From: an uncultured Verrucomicrobiales bacterium
Lineage (GTDB): Bacteria; Verrucomicrobiota; Verrucomicrobiia; Verrucomicrobiales; Akkermansiaceae
NCBI GenBank assembly: GCA_937934595.1
Contig: CALGZA010000043.1
Coordinates: 1-64,000, forward strand
Length of the DNA stretch: 64,000 bases
Reading direction: 5' to 3'
Each line of letters begins with the position of its first letter. Positions within the stretch are counted from its first letter, which is position 1. Positions 1 to 9,447 of the stretch are shown here, piece by piece. The notes below the pieces were generated by a model, which was not told where the DNA came from, did no database searches, and worked only from the letters and a program-made list of their open reading frames with translations. Both the position numbers and the translations under genes were made by a program.

Positions 1-258
1 CACCCCACCCTTAACCGACCTCCCACTCAGAAAAACCTCCAACGACTTCTCACTCCCCTGAGCTAACCACCCCGTCTGAAACCTCTCAAACAAGCTCCTA
101 GACTCCGGACGCTTCAACAGCAACCTATGATACCGTGCCGACTTCTTATCAATCCCCACCTCCTCAACCACCTCAACCACCTCAACCTGAGCAAAACCCA
201 GCAAAGAAAAAGAAACAAACAACGAAATAGTAACCAATAGAGTAAATGATTTTTTCAT
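1..258 (-). CDS. Secreted protein of unknown function (partial, N-terminal 86 residues)
   Basis: An open frame begins at an ATG at 258 and runs off the left edge of the window, so only the N-terminus is visible. It opens with a clear signal peptide: MKKS, a hydrophobic stretch, then a likely cleavage after GFA-Q. Next comes a low-complexity V/E run (VEVVEVVEEV) encoded by a tandem 9-mer. The following segment is basic and amphipathic (KRPESRSLFERF), which could be the start of a helical repeat domain, but I do not recognise the family. It is probably periplasmic or secreted. Confidence 0.6.
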   Translation of the reverse strand, partial: MKKSFTLLVTISLFVSFSLLGFAQVEVVEVVEEVGIDKKSARYHRLLLKRPESRSLFERFQTGWLAQGSEKSLEVFLSGRSVKGGV

Positions 259-522
259 AAAATAAATTTAATAACGACTTATACTAGTTAACATACTTAG
301 ACACCCAGTCAATAATTTACTATAAAATAAAGAGTTATATGTAAAATAATTGATCAGTAGCTATACACAGAGCCGGCAGCAACTCAGCTTTAAGCGCCAC
401 TAAACCAACCGCTGGTAGCTAAATAATACAGTGACCTACCCACCTTACAGCTAAAAACCTGGCACACATTCGAGAGTGCGATTACATGACAATGACTTAA
501 ACAAAATTCAAGAAACACAGAA

Positions 523-2232
523 TCACCTAACACGCACCAACTTAGCCAACTGCTTCATATCGTGATCTAAGATCGATCCTTTCTTAGCATCAAATGAACG
601 CACAGATCGTTTCATAGCTGTCCGGGCAAATTCCACCTTACCCTCATCTAAGCAAATCCTAATATAAGGCTGCACCAAATTATAAAACAGCGCTCCTCCA
701 GCTTTCGTCCTCAGATACTTCATCGCTTTAGTAAAAACCTTATCAGCCTCTTCCCATTGCTTATCTTCAATAAGCACAAAAACCTTCTCAGCAGCAACCT
801 TGACCACCAAGTCCTCACGCTTGCTTTTGTTAGACTTCACCACACTACTTAACAGGCTATCATATTTCTCATCACTTCCTACTCTCTGATAATGAGCCAA
901 CAGGCGCTTCTGACCTCTAAATCTAAGATCTTCCTGCTTGTTAAAATTTTGAATCCAACGCCTCCAGAAATCCTCTCGCTCCCCCTCACTCTTCTTAGCT
1001 ATCGCCACTGACTCCAGATCCCATGCCAATACATTCTGAGGATTAACTTTACGCGCCATCTGTAAAGCCTTCATATAGCCCTCCTTCCCCATATTTAGAA
1101 ATGCCCAAATCAAATGAGTTCTCGATATTCTACTCTTACTTTTACTAACTTTACTAAAAAATTTGCACTCAGAATCCGTAAGTCTCCTCCATGTCTGAGG
1201 ATCATAAGACTGCCCTACTGGATAATCCTCATTCCTAAACTTCACAAAATCAAAGCCCCAGTTTCCATAACTCTTCATAGCTCCTATCCATGCATGCGCG
1301 CCTGAATTACCCTGCCCCATAAACATCATAGACGGGATACCCTTAGCCTTCGCTGTATGAATCGTCAAATAAGCCTGGTCCACACAGAGCCCACCTTTGA
1401 CATTAATAGTCTTCATCAAATACTTACCATGCTTCCAGATATAATCACCACTTCTCAAACGAGCCTTATCATAGCGGATCATCTTAAAAAGTTGCTCTAA
1501 ATTTTGCGGTGTCTTCACTTTCACACTATGCAAAAGACGCAACTCATCCAACCTAATAGGAGTATCTACCACAAACTTGAGATCCTGTGCACTCAACTTC
1601 CTTAACTTAAAGAATAATTTCTTTTCCTCATCAGCTTTTAAATAAAACGCAAAACGATCCACCGGAGAATCATCACCAAGCACGAGAGACTCCCTCTTAA
1701 CAAACGCATGAGGCCACCCCTCAGGAAAAGGCTGATCAAAAACTATACTAAAAGCAACAGCCAACTCCCCATAATCCACTATCTTCTTTGGATAAGCTTC
1801 GTATATCTGACAAAATATTTTAATCGCTTTCAACTGATCATCCTTGGGCGATACATTCCTTAGAAAAATAGATCTAAGCCCACTATTCATCCCTATATTC
1901 ACAAATGCATCCTGCCCATTCTTCGTCTTAAAATAATCATCATCCTCCCAATTCTCTGGAAATTGAGAAAGCCAAAAAAGATGCTCCATCCACGCCACAA
2001 AGTGTTTATTACTCATCGCCTTAGCTGCCCCTTCTCTGTCATAAAGCACCAGAAGCTGATCAAACATCGTACCTTTTTCTGAAACCCACTGAGCAGGAGC
2101 ACCATGTTCCTTCCACCACTGCATATGTTTCTTCTCTGACCAACTACCAACCTTAGAAGCCGCAAACAAAGTCATATTCATACCGAAATACGCAATCACC
2201 AAGAAAACGCAACATGGAGCAAAATTAAACAT
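523..2232 (-). CDS. Secreted transglutaminase-like cysteine protein
   Basis: This 569-residue protein has a hydrophobic N-terminus ending near FAAS, consistent with export. The middle carries the three-part signature of the transglutaminase/papain-like superfamily: Cys in GGLCVDQ (C283), His in GAHAW (H313) and Asp in GFDF (D328), in the expected order and spacing. The C-terminal third is helical and rich in K/A/E, with spacing that suggests degenerate TPR-type repeats. The superfamily includes peptidases and amide-bond-forming enzymes acting on proteins or peptidoglycan. The substrate cannot be read here. It is divergent from the next gene on the + strand (about 76 bp apart), so the two may share a promoter region. 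Confidence 0.7.
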   Translation of the reverse strand: MFNFAPCCVFLVIAYFGMNMTLFAASKVGSWSEKKHMQWWKEHGAPAQWVSEKGTMFDQLLVLYDREGAAKAMSNKHFVAWMEHLFWLSQFPENWEDDDYFKTKNGQDAFVNIGMNSGLRSIFLRNVSPKDDQLKAIKIFCQIYEAYPKKIVDYGELAVAFSIVFDQPFPEGWPHAFVKRESLVLGDDSPVDRFAFYLKADEEKKLFFKLRKLSAQDLKFVVDTPIRLDELRLLHSVKVKTPQNLEQLFKMIRYDKARLRSGDYIWKHGKYLMKTINVKGGLCVDQAYLTIHTAKAKGIPSMMFMGQGNSGAHAWIGAMKSYGNWGFDFVKFRNEDYPVGQSYDPQTWRRLTDSECKFFSKVSKSKSRISRTHLIWAFLNMGKEGYMKALQMARKVNPQNVLAWDLESVAIAKKSEGEREDFWRRWIQNFNKQEDLRFRGQKRLLAHYQRVGSDEKYDSLLSSVVKSNKSKREDLVVKVAAEKVFVLIEDKQWEEADKVFTKAMKYLRTKAGGALFYNLVQPYIRICLDEGKVEFARTAMKRSVRSFDAKKGSILDHDMKQLAKLVRVR

Positions 2233-2308
2233 AATAACTATATACTACCGCAAGCAGCGAATAACAAGGCACCATTGACAGAAATATAATTCCCCCTTAA
2301 ATCATACC

Positions 2309-3652
2309 ATGCGCCCGTTTCTCTATATCTGCTTTATCCTGCTTACCTTCAACTGCACCCATGCTGACGTAAAAGCTCCACTTGAAATGAAGCTAAAACT
2401 CACAAAGCTAACACCTCCACCAAAAATATCTAGCATCGGTACCTACAGTAGAGCCATGAGCATCTATGAATACCAGATACTCGACATCATCAAAGGCAAC
2501 TACTCCCAAAAAAGCATCCTCGTACTAAAATGGTCCATCTGGGAAAAACGCCTTCTCCCCAAGCTTCCAAACAAAACCGGCACCATAGAACATCTAAAAC
2601 TAATACCCCTCAATAACTTCCCTCAATACACCAACGACCGTATTCTAGGGACAATAAATGATAAATCCAGAATCCTCTACCTAGACATTTCCTCCATCCC
2701 AAAAGAAACCAACCTCAAACTCATCAAACTAAAATCAGAAATCGCCACCAGAGGAATCCAGAAAGAATGGCTCTTCCTAAGTGACGATGCCAGACACATC
2801 AATGCAAAAAACTACTGGAAACCATGGACCACCAAACTAACAAAAAATAAAACCGATGTGTTAGATATCCTTCTTGATTTCCAACAAAAGCTCCAAACAC
2901 AGGGAGTAGAGCTTCTACTAGTCCCCGTCCCACCAAAATCCACAATCTACAGTGATTACTTCATAGGCATTGAACCTAGCTCACTATCAAAACAAAACAA
3001 TTACATCAACCTGCTCAAGAAAAAGGGCCTCGACGTCCTAAACTTACAAAAAGAATTTCTACTACATCGAAAAAATAACTCCCGTGAGCTCTTCTGTAAA
3101 ACCGACAGCCACTGGTCTCCAGAAGCATGTAACCTAACTGCCTCACTAATATCCAACATAATAAAAAACAAAAAATGGTACCCCTCAGCAAATAAAAATC
3201 AATACGACATCGGCCTAACAAGCTTAATAGAAATCCAAGGCGACCTCACACCCCAAAACTCCACACCAAACCAAAAACTTGAAACGCTACCAATCGAATA
3301 CGTCACACTAAAAAACAACCCCATTTCTAAAACCACCCCTAACAGTCCCATCATCTTGCTAGGAGATAGCCATAACCTTGTATTCAGTGATGCCAAAACA
3401 TTCTTCACAGATGGAGCAGGGCTCCCTGATTATCTTGCTCTTCACTCCGGAATAGCTGTAGACGTCGTCGCTACTCTCGGATCTGGTTTAAATGGAGCCA
3501 GGGGAAGCCTCTACAGAAACCGATCCATAAACCCTAAAATACCCAACTACTGGAAAGGAAAAAAACTACTCATCTGGTGCTTCACAGAAAGAGAACTCTC
3601 AGCCACAGAACTCAATAAAAACAATCTTAACATCCCTCTAACAAAACCCTAA
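2309..3652 (+). CDS. AlgJ/AlgX-like SGNH-type O-acetyltransferase (first copy)
   Basis: This 447-residue exported protein has a signal peptide ending near FNCTHA; the Cys leaves open a lipoprotein form. It has both catalytic blocks of the AlgX/AlgJ SGNH family: the Asp/His motif TDSHW (D266, H268) and the nucleophile motif GDSH (S354). Family members transfer acetyl groups, delivered across the membrane by a partner MBOAT protein, onto an extracytoplasmic polysaccharide. The next gene, 22 bp downstream, is exactly such an MBOAT protein, and a second AlgJ-like gene follows it. The polymer acetylated is unknown because no polymerase or glycosyltransferase genes are adjacent. Confidence 0.82.
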   Translation: MRPFLYICFILLTFNCTHADVKAPLEMKLKLTKLTPPPKISSIGTYSRAMSIYEYQILDIIKGNYSQKSILVLKWSIWEKRLLPKLPNKTGTIEHLKLIPLNNFPQYTNDRILGTINDKSRILYLDISSIPKETNLKLIKLKSEIATRGIQKEWLFLSDDARHINAKNYWKPWTTKLTKNKTDVLDILLDFQQKLQTQGVELLLVPVPPKSTIYSDYFIGIEPSSLSKQNNYINLLKKKGLDVLNLQKEFLLHRKNNSRELFCKTDSHWSPEACNLTASLISNIIKNKKWYPSANKNQYDIGLTSLIEIQGDLTPQNSTPNQKLETLPIEYVTLKNNPISKTTPNSPIILLGDSHNLVFSDAKTFFTDGAGLPDYLALHSGIAVDVVATLGSGLNGARGSLYRNRSINPKIPNYWKGKKLLIWCFTERELSATELNKNNLNIPLTKP

Positions 3653-3674
3653 ATAAAGTAAATCCGCTAAAATA

Positions 3675-5120
3675 ATGGTATTCAGCTCAGGCATTTTCCT
3701 CTACGTTTTTCTCCCCATTGTCCTGGGAGTCTACTTCCTATTGCCTAAATCATCAGACCTCACAGAAAACGCATCAAAAATACAACCGCGCAACATTTGG
3801 CTACTCATCGCAAGCTATGCCTTCTATGCATGGGGAAGCATTCACTATGTTCCACTCCTCCTAGGATCAACCACAGTCGACTTCCTATGCGCCAAGAAAA
3901 TTTCAAATTCAACCTCACCGCAAAAAAGAAAAACCTACCTCTGGATATCCATCCTACTTAACCTCACTGCACTCTTCTGGTTTAAATACCTAGGACTGTT
4001 CGCCTCAACATATCAAGCGCTCACTCAAAGCCTTGAACTGTCCACCCTAGAATGGGCTTCCTCAGTAGCACTACCCATAGGTATCAGCTTCTACACCTTC
4101 CAGTCCATGAGCTACACCATCGATGTCTACAGACGCGAAGTCCCAGCATGTAAAAACTTCTTCACCTTCGCTACCTACGTCTCACTATTCCCCCAGCTAG
4201 TAGCGGGCCCCATAGTCAGATACAAAGAACTACATAAACAACTCAGAACACGATCAGAAAACTCCTCCACTATTGCCTCCGGCACGGGCATATTCATCAT
4301 CGGACTCAGCAAAAAAATTCTCCTTGCTAACCCACTTGGATGGGTCGCAGATCAAACATTCACAGCCTCCACCATCGATACGCTCACAGCATGGATTGGT
4401 ATCCTCTGCTACGGATTCCAACTCTATTTTGACTTCAGCGGATACAGTGAAATGGCAATCGGCCTCGGCCTCATACTAGGGTTTCACTTTCCTAGAAATT
4501 TCAACTCACCCTACCTATCTACATCAATCACAGAATTCTGGAGGCGCTGGCACATCACTCTAGGAACATGGATCAGAGACTATATCTACATCCCACTAGG
4601 CGGTAACCGGGGCAGTATAATCAAAACAACCCTATGCCTACTCCTCGTCATGCTCATCGCAGGCCTATGGCATGGCGCCATGTGGAGCTTCGTTCTCTGG
4701 GGTGGTGCCCACGGCCTTCTCATCATCACTGAGCGCCTCACAAAACGCAACCAAATCACAACAAAACGCAATAAATTAAAAACATTCACAGCCACACTCA
4801 TCACCTTCACAATAGTTCAACTCCTCTGGGTCTTATTCAGATCCGAATCCATCCCACTTGCTTTAGACTACTATAAACAACTATTCTCAATATCTACTAA
4901 TGCCCACCCACAAAGCAGCACAGCATTACTCATTCTAAACCAAGAAACCTACACCCTTCTTTTCGCCGCATTATGCATCACTATATTTGGTAAAAATGCA
5001 CACGATTTCATGCTCCATAGAACACGAACCAAATCAACCATAATCACCATCCTATTACTTCTCTCACTCGCCGTCCTCTCAGAACAGTCTCACAACCCCT
5101 TCATTTATTTTAAATTCTAA
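3675..5120 (+). CDS. MBOAT-family O-acyltransferase (AlgI/PatA-like)
   Basis: This is a polytopic membrane protein of 481 residues. It starts with the family's typical MVFSSGIFLYVFLPIV segment and carries the conserved block FWRRWHITLGTW (H293) and the catalytic-histidine segment GLWHGAMW (H333). AlgI-type MBOAT proteins move an acetyl group from a cytoplasmic donor across the inner membrane to an SGNH partner. It sits between two AlgJ/AlgX-like genes with gaps of 22 and 12 bp, so the three are very likely one operon. The length is normal for the family. Confidence 0.92.
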   Translation: MVFSSGIFLYVFLPIVLGVYFLLPKSSDLTENASKIQPRNIWLLIASYAFYAWGSIHYVPLLLGSTTVDFLCAKKISNSTSPQKRKTYLWISILLNLTALFWFKYLGLFASTYQALTQSLELSTLEWASSVALPIGISFYTFQSMSYTIDVYRREVPACKNFFTFATYVSLFPQLVAGPIVRYKELHKQLRTRSENSSTIASGTGIFIIGLSKKILLANPLGWVADQTFTASTIDTLTAWIGILCYGFQLYFDFSGYSEMAIGLGLILGFHFPRNFNSPYLSTSITEFWRRWHITLGTWIRDYIYIPLGGNRGSIIKTTLCLLLVMLIAGLWHGAMWSFVLWGGAHGLLIITERLTKRNQITTKRNKLKTFTATLITFTIVQLLWVLFRSESIPLALDYYKQLFSISTNAHPQSSTALLILNQETYTLLFAALCITIFGKNAHDFMLHRTRTKSTIITILLLLSLAVLSEQSHNPFIYFKF

Positions 5121-5132
5121 ACAATACAAATA

Positions 5133-6458
5133 ATGAAACGCCTTAACCTAAAACACCCAGACCACCTCCTCATCTGCACCACTACAGTCATCATAGCAAC
5201 ATGCTTCATAGGACAACTAACAACACTCCTAAAAACCAACACCTATCCCCCCCTAACCAAATCCGCCATTGAAGAACAAATAGAAAACAACACTTTAGCC
5301 AAAAAAATCAGTAAAGACCTCGTCCAGTCAGCCAAAAACAAACTCGGCTGGCATACTAACGGAATCATTCGAAGTAAAGGCACCTCATATTACATAAAAG
5401 ATCTCCAGCACCTAACAAATAGAACCAACTACACTCAAGGCAACAAAAGCCCATACCAAACAATCCTCAACTATAGAGACCTCCTGCAGGCCGAAAACAT
5501 CCAACTCATCATCACCATCATCAACGGTAAAGGCAATTTAACAAACCCTGCTACCAACGCCCTAGTCAGCAAATTAAAACAACAAAATATACCAACCATA
5601 CACGTAAAAAAAGAACCACTAAACCAATACCTTCAACACGACTCACACTGGCACCCAGACCTCATGGAGAAAACAGCACAACTATTAGCAAAAATCTCAA
5701 AAAAATATGTTTCCAGTAATCCATTCCCATATGAAGAAACCACACAAACCATCACCAATACAGGAGACCTAATACAGCAAAACCAACCAGAACTGCACAC
5801 TCAAACTATCAACATCCGAACAGTCCGCCCAACAAACACCACACCCCTCCCCCCATCTCAAATCCTAATATTAGGTGACAGCTTCACCAATATCTTCTCT
5901 GCCCCTGAAATGGGATGGGGCCAAAAAGCAGGACTCGCAGAAAGACTAAGCTTCCACCTATCCCATCCCTGTAAAGCAATAGCCATAAACGGAAACGGAG
6001 CAAACGCCAGCAGACAAGAACTAGCAAGAACCACTAAAACACTACCATCAATCAAGCTCGTCATCTGGCAATTTGCAGCTCGTGAACTAGACCACTCCCC
6101 ATGGCAGAACACCCCTATCAAATTCCATCCCCCCTCAGAAACACAACCAATCAAAACAAAAATATATAAATACAAAATCCTCACAATCCCAAAATGGAAC
6201 CTCAACACACCATACCCAAACAGCATCACAGAAATTCTCATAAAACGTCAGAGCGACGGAAAAGAATTTCTCATACGAATGCTCCTCAAGAAAAACCATC
6301 AATACACCGAAACAAAAAAACTAACAGAAGGCCAAACCCTCAAACTAAAAATCACCCCATGGGAAAAAGTAAAACCGAACCACAAAAAAAGCCAACTCTA
6401 CTCTCTAAATCGCTACGATCTAAACCCCTACTGGGCAGAACCCCAACACTCCAAATAA
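5133..6458 (+). CDS. AlgJ/AlgX-like SGNH-type O-acetyltransferase (second copy)
   Basis: This 441-residue protein has one N-terminal hydrophobic segment (roughly residues 12-33) that would anchor or export it. It has the same catalytic blocks as the first copy: HDSHWHP (D170, H172) and GDSF (S250). A C-terminal extension of about 90 residues, rich in K and T, is absent from the first copy and may bind the glycan or a partner. The stop codon TAA coincides with the left flank of a repeated element starting at 6456, so the 3' end of the gene has been met, and possibly set, by that element. Confidence 0.8.
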   Translation: MKRLNLKHPDHLLICTTTVIIATCFIGQLTTLLKTNTYPPLTKSAIEEQIENNTLAKKISKDLVQSAKNKLGWHTNGIIRSKGTSYYIKDLQHLTNRTNYTQGNKSPYQTILNYRDLLQAENIQLIITIINGKGNLTNPATNALVSKLKQQNIPTIHVKKEPLNQYLQHDSHWHPDLMEKTAQLLAKISKKYVSSNPFPYEETTQTITNTGDLIQQNQPELHTQTINIRTVRPTNTTPLPPSQILILGDSFTNIFSAPEMGWGQKAGLAERLSFHLSHPCKAIAINGNGANASRQELARTTKTLPSIKLVIWQFAARELDHSPWQNTPIKFHPPSETQPIKTKIYKYKILTIPKWNLNTPYPNSITEILIKRQSDGKEFLIRMLLKKNHQYTETKKLTEGQTLKLKITPWEKVKPNHKKSQLYSLNRYDLNPYWAEPQHSK

Positions 6459-6666
6459 TACCATTTGATCTGTTATAATGGATTGATTGCACGACAAGAT
6501 AGCAAGAGTAGCAAGGCAAGAGGAAAGCGAATAGTGGACTATGCAACTGACAAATAACGAAGCTAATCTTGATATATTGCTGTGCACTTCAAAAAAATCA
6601 GCTCTGCTGCTATACCCAAATGTATTAAAACTACCATCAACCCAGAATAACTGTGAAATGGTATTA
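6456..6666. repeat. MITE-like interspersed repeat, copy 1
   Basis: This is one of three ~210-bp copies (others at 47030 and 51582), alike at roughly nine of ten positions by eye. The ends are inverted: the left end reads TACCATTT and the right end AAATGGTA. Further in, GTTA and GGATTGAT-type blocks recur in inverted order, giving imperfect terminal inverted repeats of about 30 nt. TAA lies outside the left end and TTA outside the right. No protein is encoded. Here it lies immediately after, and overlaps the stop of, the second AlgJ-like gene. Confidence 0.85.
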
Positions 6667-6799
6667 CATTCAGTTTAACTTTAACCTTCTACTGCCTAAA
6701 TAACAATAAATACCACAATTTTAACCATCATCACACAATTCTACACTTTTTTACTGTGATATTACCCCATTATAGGCTTACTTCCACCTACACAGTATT

Positions 6800-8596
6800 A
6801 TGTCCCTAGAGCTAACAAGAAACTTTTCCATCATCGCCCACATCGACCACGGCAAAACCACACTCTCGGATCGATTACTCGAATTCACCCAGACAGTAGC
6901 TGAACGAGACTCACAAGACCAGCTACTCGATGCTATGGACCTTGAACGCGAACGCGGAATCACCATCAAATCACACCCCGTCAGCATGTACTACAATGCC
7001 AAAGACGGAAAAAGATACCAACTAAACTTCCTAGACACCCCTGGCCATGTCGATTTCTCATACGAAGTCTCCCGTTCACTCGCAGCCTGTGAGGGTGCCA
7101 TACTCATCGTAGACGCTGCTCAAGGTGTTGAAGCCCAAACCATGGCTAACCTTCACCTTGCAAACGAACAAGAACTCCAAATCATCCCAGTAATAAACAA
7201 AATAGATCTCCCTAACTCAGACCTCCCCAAAGTCCACAAACAACTCGAAGAAATCATCTGTATCCCAGCTGAAGAAGCCATTCCTGCATCAGCTAAAAAT
7301 GGTATCGGCATTGAAGACATACTCGAAGCTATCGTAGAAAGAATCCCACCGCCTCAGGAAAATCCTGACAAGCTACTCCGTGCATCAGTATTTGACTCCA
7401 TCTATGACACCTACCGTGGAGTCGTCTCATACGTTCGTATCATGAGCGGAACCATCGAGAGAGGAACACGCATCAAACTCTTCCATACCGCAAAAACATA
7501 CGAAGTGAAAGAAGTAGGTGTGTTCTCTCCCGCCATGAAAAAAAGAGATCAACTCAAAGCTGGAGATGTAGGATACGTCATCGCCAACATGAAATCATCA
7601 ACTGAAGTCAAAATAGGAGACACCATTACAAACAACGCTAACCCATGCTCAGAACCACTCCCTGGATTTAAAGTCATCCAGCCCATGGTATTCTCTGGCA
7701 TCTACCCCATAGACACATCAGATTTCGAAGCTCTCAAACTAGCCATGGGAAAACTTCAAATAAATGACGCCGCATTCACATGGCAAGCAGAATCATCAGC
7801 AGCTCTCGGTTTTGGATTCCGTTGTGGATTCTTAGGACTCCTGCACATGGAAATCATTCAGGAACGTCTCCGCCGTGAATTCAACATGGATATCATCTCA
7901 ACATACCCATCAGTTATTTACGAAGTCACACAGAATAACGGAGAAGAACTCATCGTCGACAACCCCTGTAAACTTCCAGACACTCAGCTCATACAAGAAA
8001 TTCGCGAGCCAATGGTAAAAGTCTACATCATGACTCCCGCAGAATATATCGGTGACATGATGAAACTCACCATGGAAAAACGTGGTTCAGTCGAAAACAC
8101 TGAAACTATCGATGACTTCAGAATCATGCTCACATGCCTACTCCCACTCTCAGAAATACTTATCGACTTCAACGATAAACTAAAATCCATGACCAAAGGC
8201 TACGGCTCCATGGACTACGAACACTGCGGCTACCGCCCAGATAAAATGATCAAAATGGACATCATGATAGCAGGTGAACCAGTAGACGCATTCTCCAGCA
8301 TCGTCCACAGAGACAAAGCCGAATCATACGGTCGAGGCCTCTGCAAAAAACTAAAAGAAGTCATACCTAAACAACTATTCGTAGTTGCTATCCAAGCAGC
8401 TATTGGAGGGAAAATCATAGCACGTGAATCCATCTCAGCCATGAGTAAAAACGTCACAGCTAAATGTTACGGCGGTGACATATCCCGTAAACGTAAACTC
8501 CTCGAAAAACAGAAAAAAGGAAAAGCCAAAATGAAAGCCATCGGAAAAGTAAATATCCCACAAGATGCATTCATCAGAGTCCTTAAAAATGACTAA
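6800..8596 (+). CDS. lepA: Elongation factor 4 (LepA), ribosomal back-translocase GTPase
   Basis: At 598 residues this is the standard length for LepA/EF4. The GTPase motifs are all present: G1 AHIDHGKT (residues 13-20), G2 [10 protein letters not shown]3 DTPGHVDF, G4 NKID and G5 SAKNG. After the EF-Tu-like domain 2 and EF-G-like domains come the LepA-specific C-terminal segment [15 protein letters not shown] and the GGKIIARE block. It acts on stalled or mistranslocated ribosomes. The start ATG has no Shine-Dalgarno sequence upstream, as elsewhere in this window. It is followed after 41 bp by an alpha/beta hydrolase, possibly co-transcribed. Confidence 0.97.
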   Translation: MSLELTRNFSIIAHIDHGKTTLSDRLLEFTQTVAERDSQDQLLDAMDLERERGITIKSHPVSMYYNAKDGKRYQLNFLDTPGHVDFSYEVSRSLAACEGAILIVDAAQGVEAQTMANLHLANEQELQIIPVINKIDLPNSDLPKVHKQLEEIICIPAEEAIPASAKNGIGIEDILEAIVERIPPPQENPDKLLRASVFDSIYDTYRGVVSYVRIMSGTIERGTRIKLFHTAKTYEVKEVGVFSPAMKKRDQLKAGDVGYVIANMKSSTEVKIGDTITNNANPCSEPLPGFKVIQPMVFSGIYPIDTSDFEALKLAMGKLQINDAAFTWQAESSAALGFGFRCGFLGLLHMEIIQERLRREFNMDIISTYPSVIYEVTQNNGEELIVDNPCKLPDTQLIQEIREPMVKVYIMTPAEYIGDMMKLTMEKRGSVENTETIDDFRIMLTCLLPLSEILIDFNDKLKSMTKGYGSMDYEHCGYRPDKMIKMDIMIAGEPVDAFSSIVHRDKAESYGRGLCKKLKEVIPKQLFVVAIQAAIGGKIIARESISAMSKNVTAKCYGGDISRKRKLLEKQKKGKAKMKAIGKVNIPQDAFIRVLKND

Positions 8597-8637
8597 AAAA
8601 AGCACCTCCCACTTTACAACCTCACCTAACAAGAAGT

Positions 8638-9447
8638 TTGGCTAAAACACGATCACCCAGATCCATCTGGAAAAAAATACTCTACCCACTCGCCTCCATA
8701 TACATCACACTGCTGCTCGTCACCATCTTCCTCGCAGATAAAATCATCTTCCGCCCACCTCCCATCAGCTACTCAGAAAGTATCAGTGGCTTCAAATACC
8801 TAACTAATGCCGACCAACAAAAAGTCGCCATCTCCTACACTAAAGCCAAAGCAAAAATGCCCACCATCCTCTGGTCACACGGAAACGCTGAGGACCTAGC
8901 TGCGGCTCAGTCATACTTGATCCAACTTCAGAAACAAGGCTTCGGAACACTTATCTACGACTACCCAGGCTATGGACTCAGCGACGGCAAGCCATCCGAA
9001 AACGGATGCTACCAAAATATCAGCGCAGCATGGAAACATCTCACGCAAGAACTAGCTATACCAGAAAACGAGATCTTCATCGTTGGCAGATCCATCGGCT
9101 CAGGACCATCAACCTGGCTCGCTGAAAAAAACAACCCAGCTGGCCTAGCTCTCATTAGTCCATTTAAAAGCATAAACAGAGTACCATTTACAATCAACCC
9201 ATTCCCATACGACCGCTTCCCCAATATAAAAAAAATGAAAAACGTAAGCTCCAAACTCCTCATCATCCACGGAGACCAAGACAACGTGATCGGACTCTCT
9301 CACGGCAAAGCCATCTACAACAAACACCAAGGAGACAAAAAATTCATCAACGCCAAAGGATATGGCCACAACGACATACTCAACAGCAAACAAGTAAACA
9401 CCGCACTATCCGAATTCTTCCTACCTCGTAATCTTCCTGCACGCTAA
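8638..9447 (+). CDS. Membrane-anchored alpha/beta hydrolase (ABHD13/17, BEM46-like)
   Basis: The reading frame starts at a TTG at 8638. The first ATG in frame is about 73 codons in, beyond the N-terminal membrane segment (about residues 13-34), so the TTG start is preferred. The protein has the alpha/beta-hydrolase elements: oxyanion HGN, nucleophile GRSIG (S152), acid HGDQD (D215) and His in GYGHND (H244). Family members are serine hydrolases, often acting on acyl esters or thioesters. The substrate here is unknown. It ends just before the stop of the convergent HtrA-like gene, the two overlapping by 4 bp. Confidence 0.8.
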   Translation: MAKTRSPRSIWKKILYPLASIYITLLLVTIFLADKIIFRPPPISYSESISGFKYLTNADQQKVAISYTKAKAKMPTILWSHGNAEDLAAAQSYLIQLQKQGFGTLIYDYPGYGLSDGKPSENGCYQNISAAWKHLTQELAIPENEIFIVGRSIGSGPSTWLAEKNNPAGLALISPFKSINRVPFTINPFPYDRFPNIKKMKNVSSKLLIIHGDQDNVIGLSHGKAIYNKHQGDKKFINAKGYGHNDILNSKQVNTALSEFFLPRNLPAR

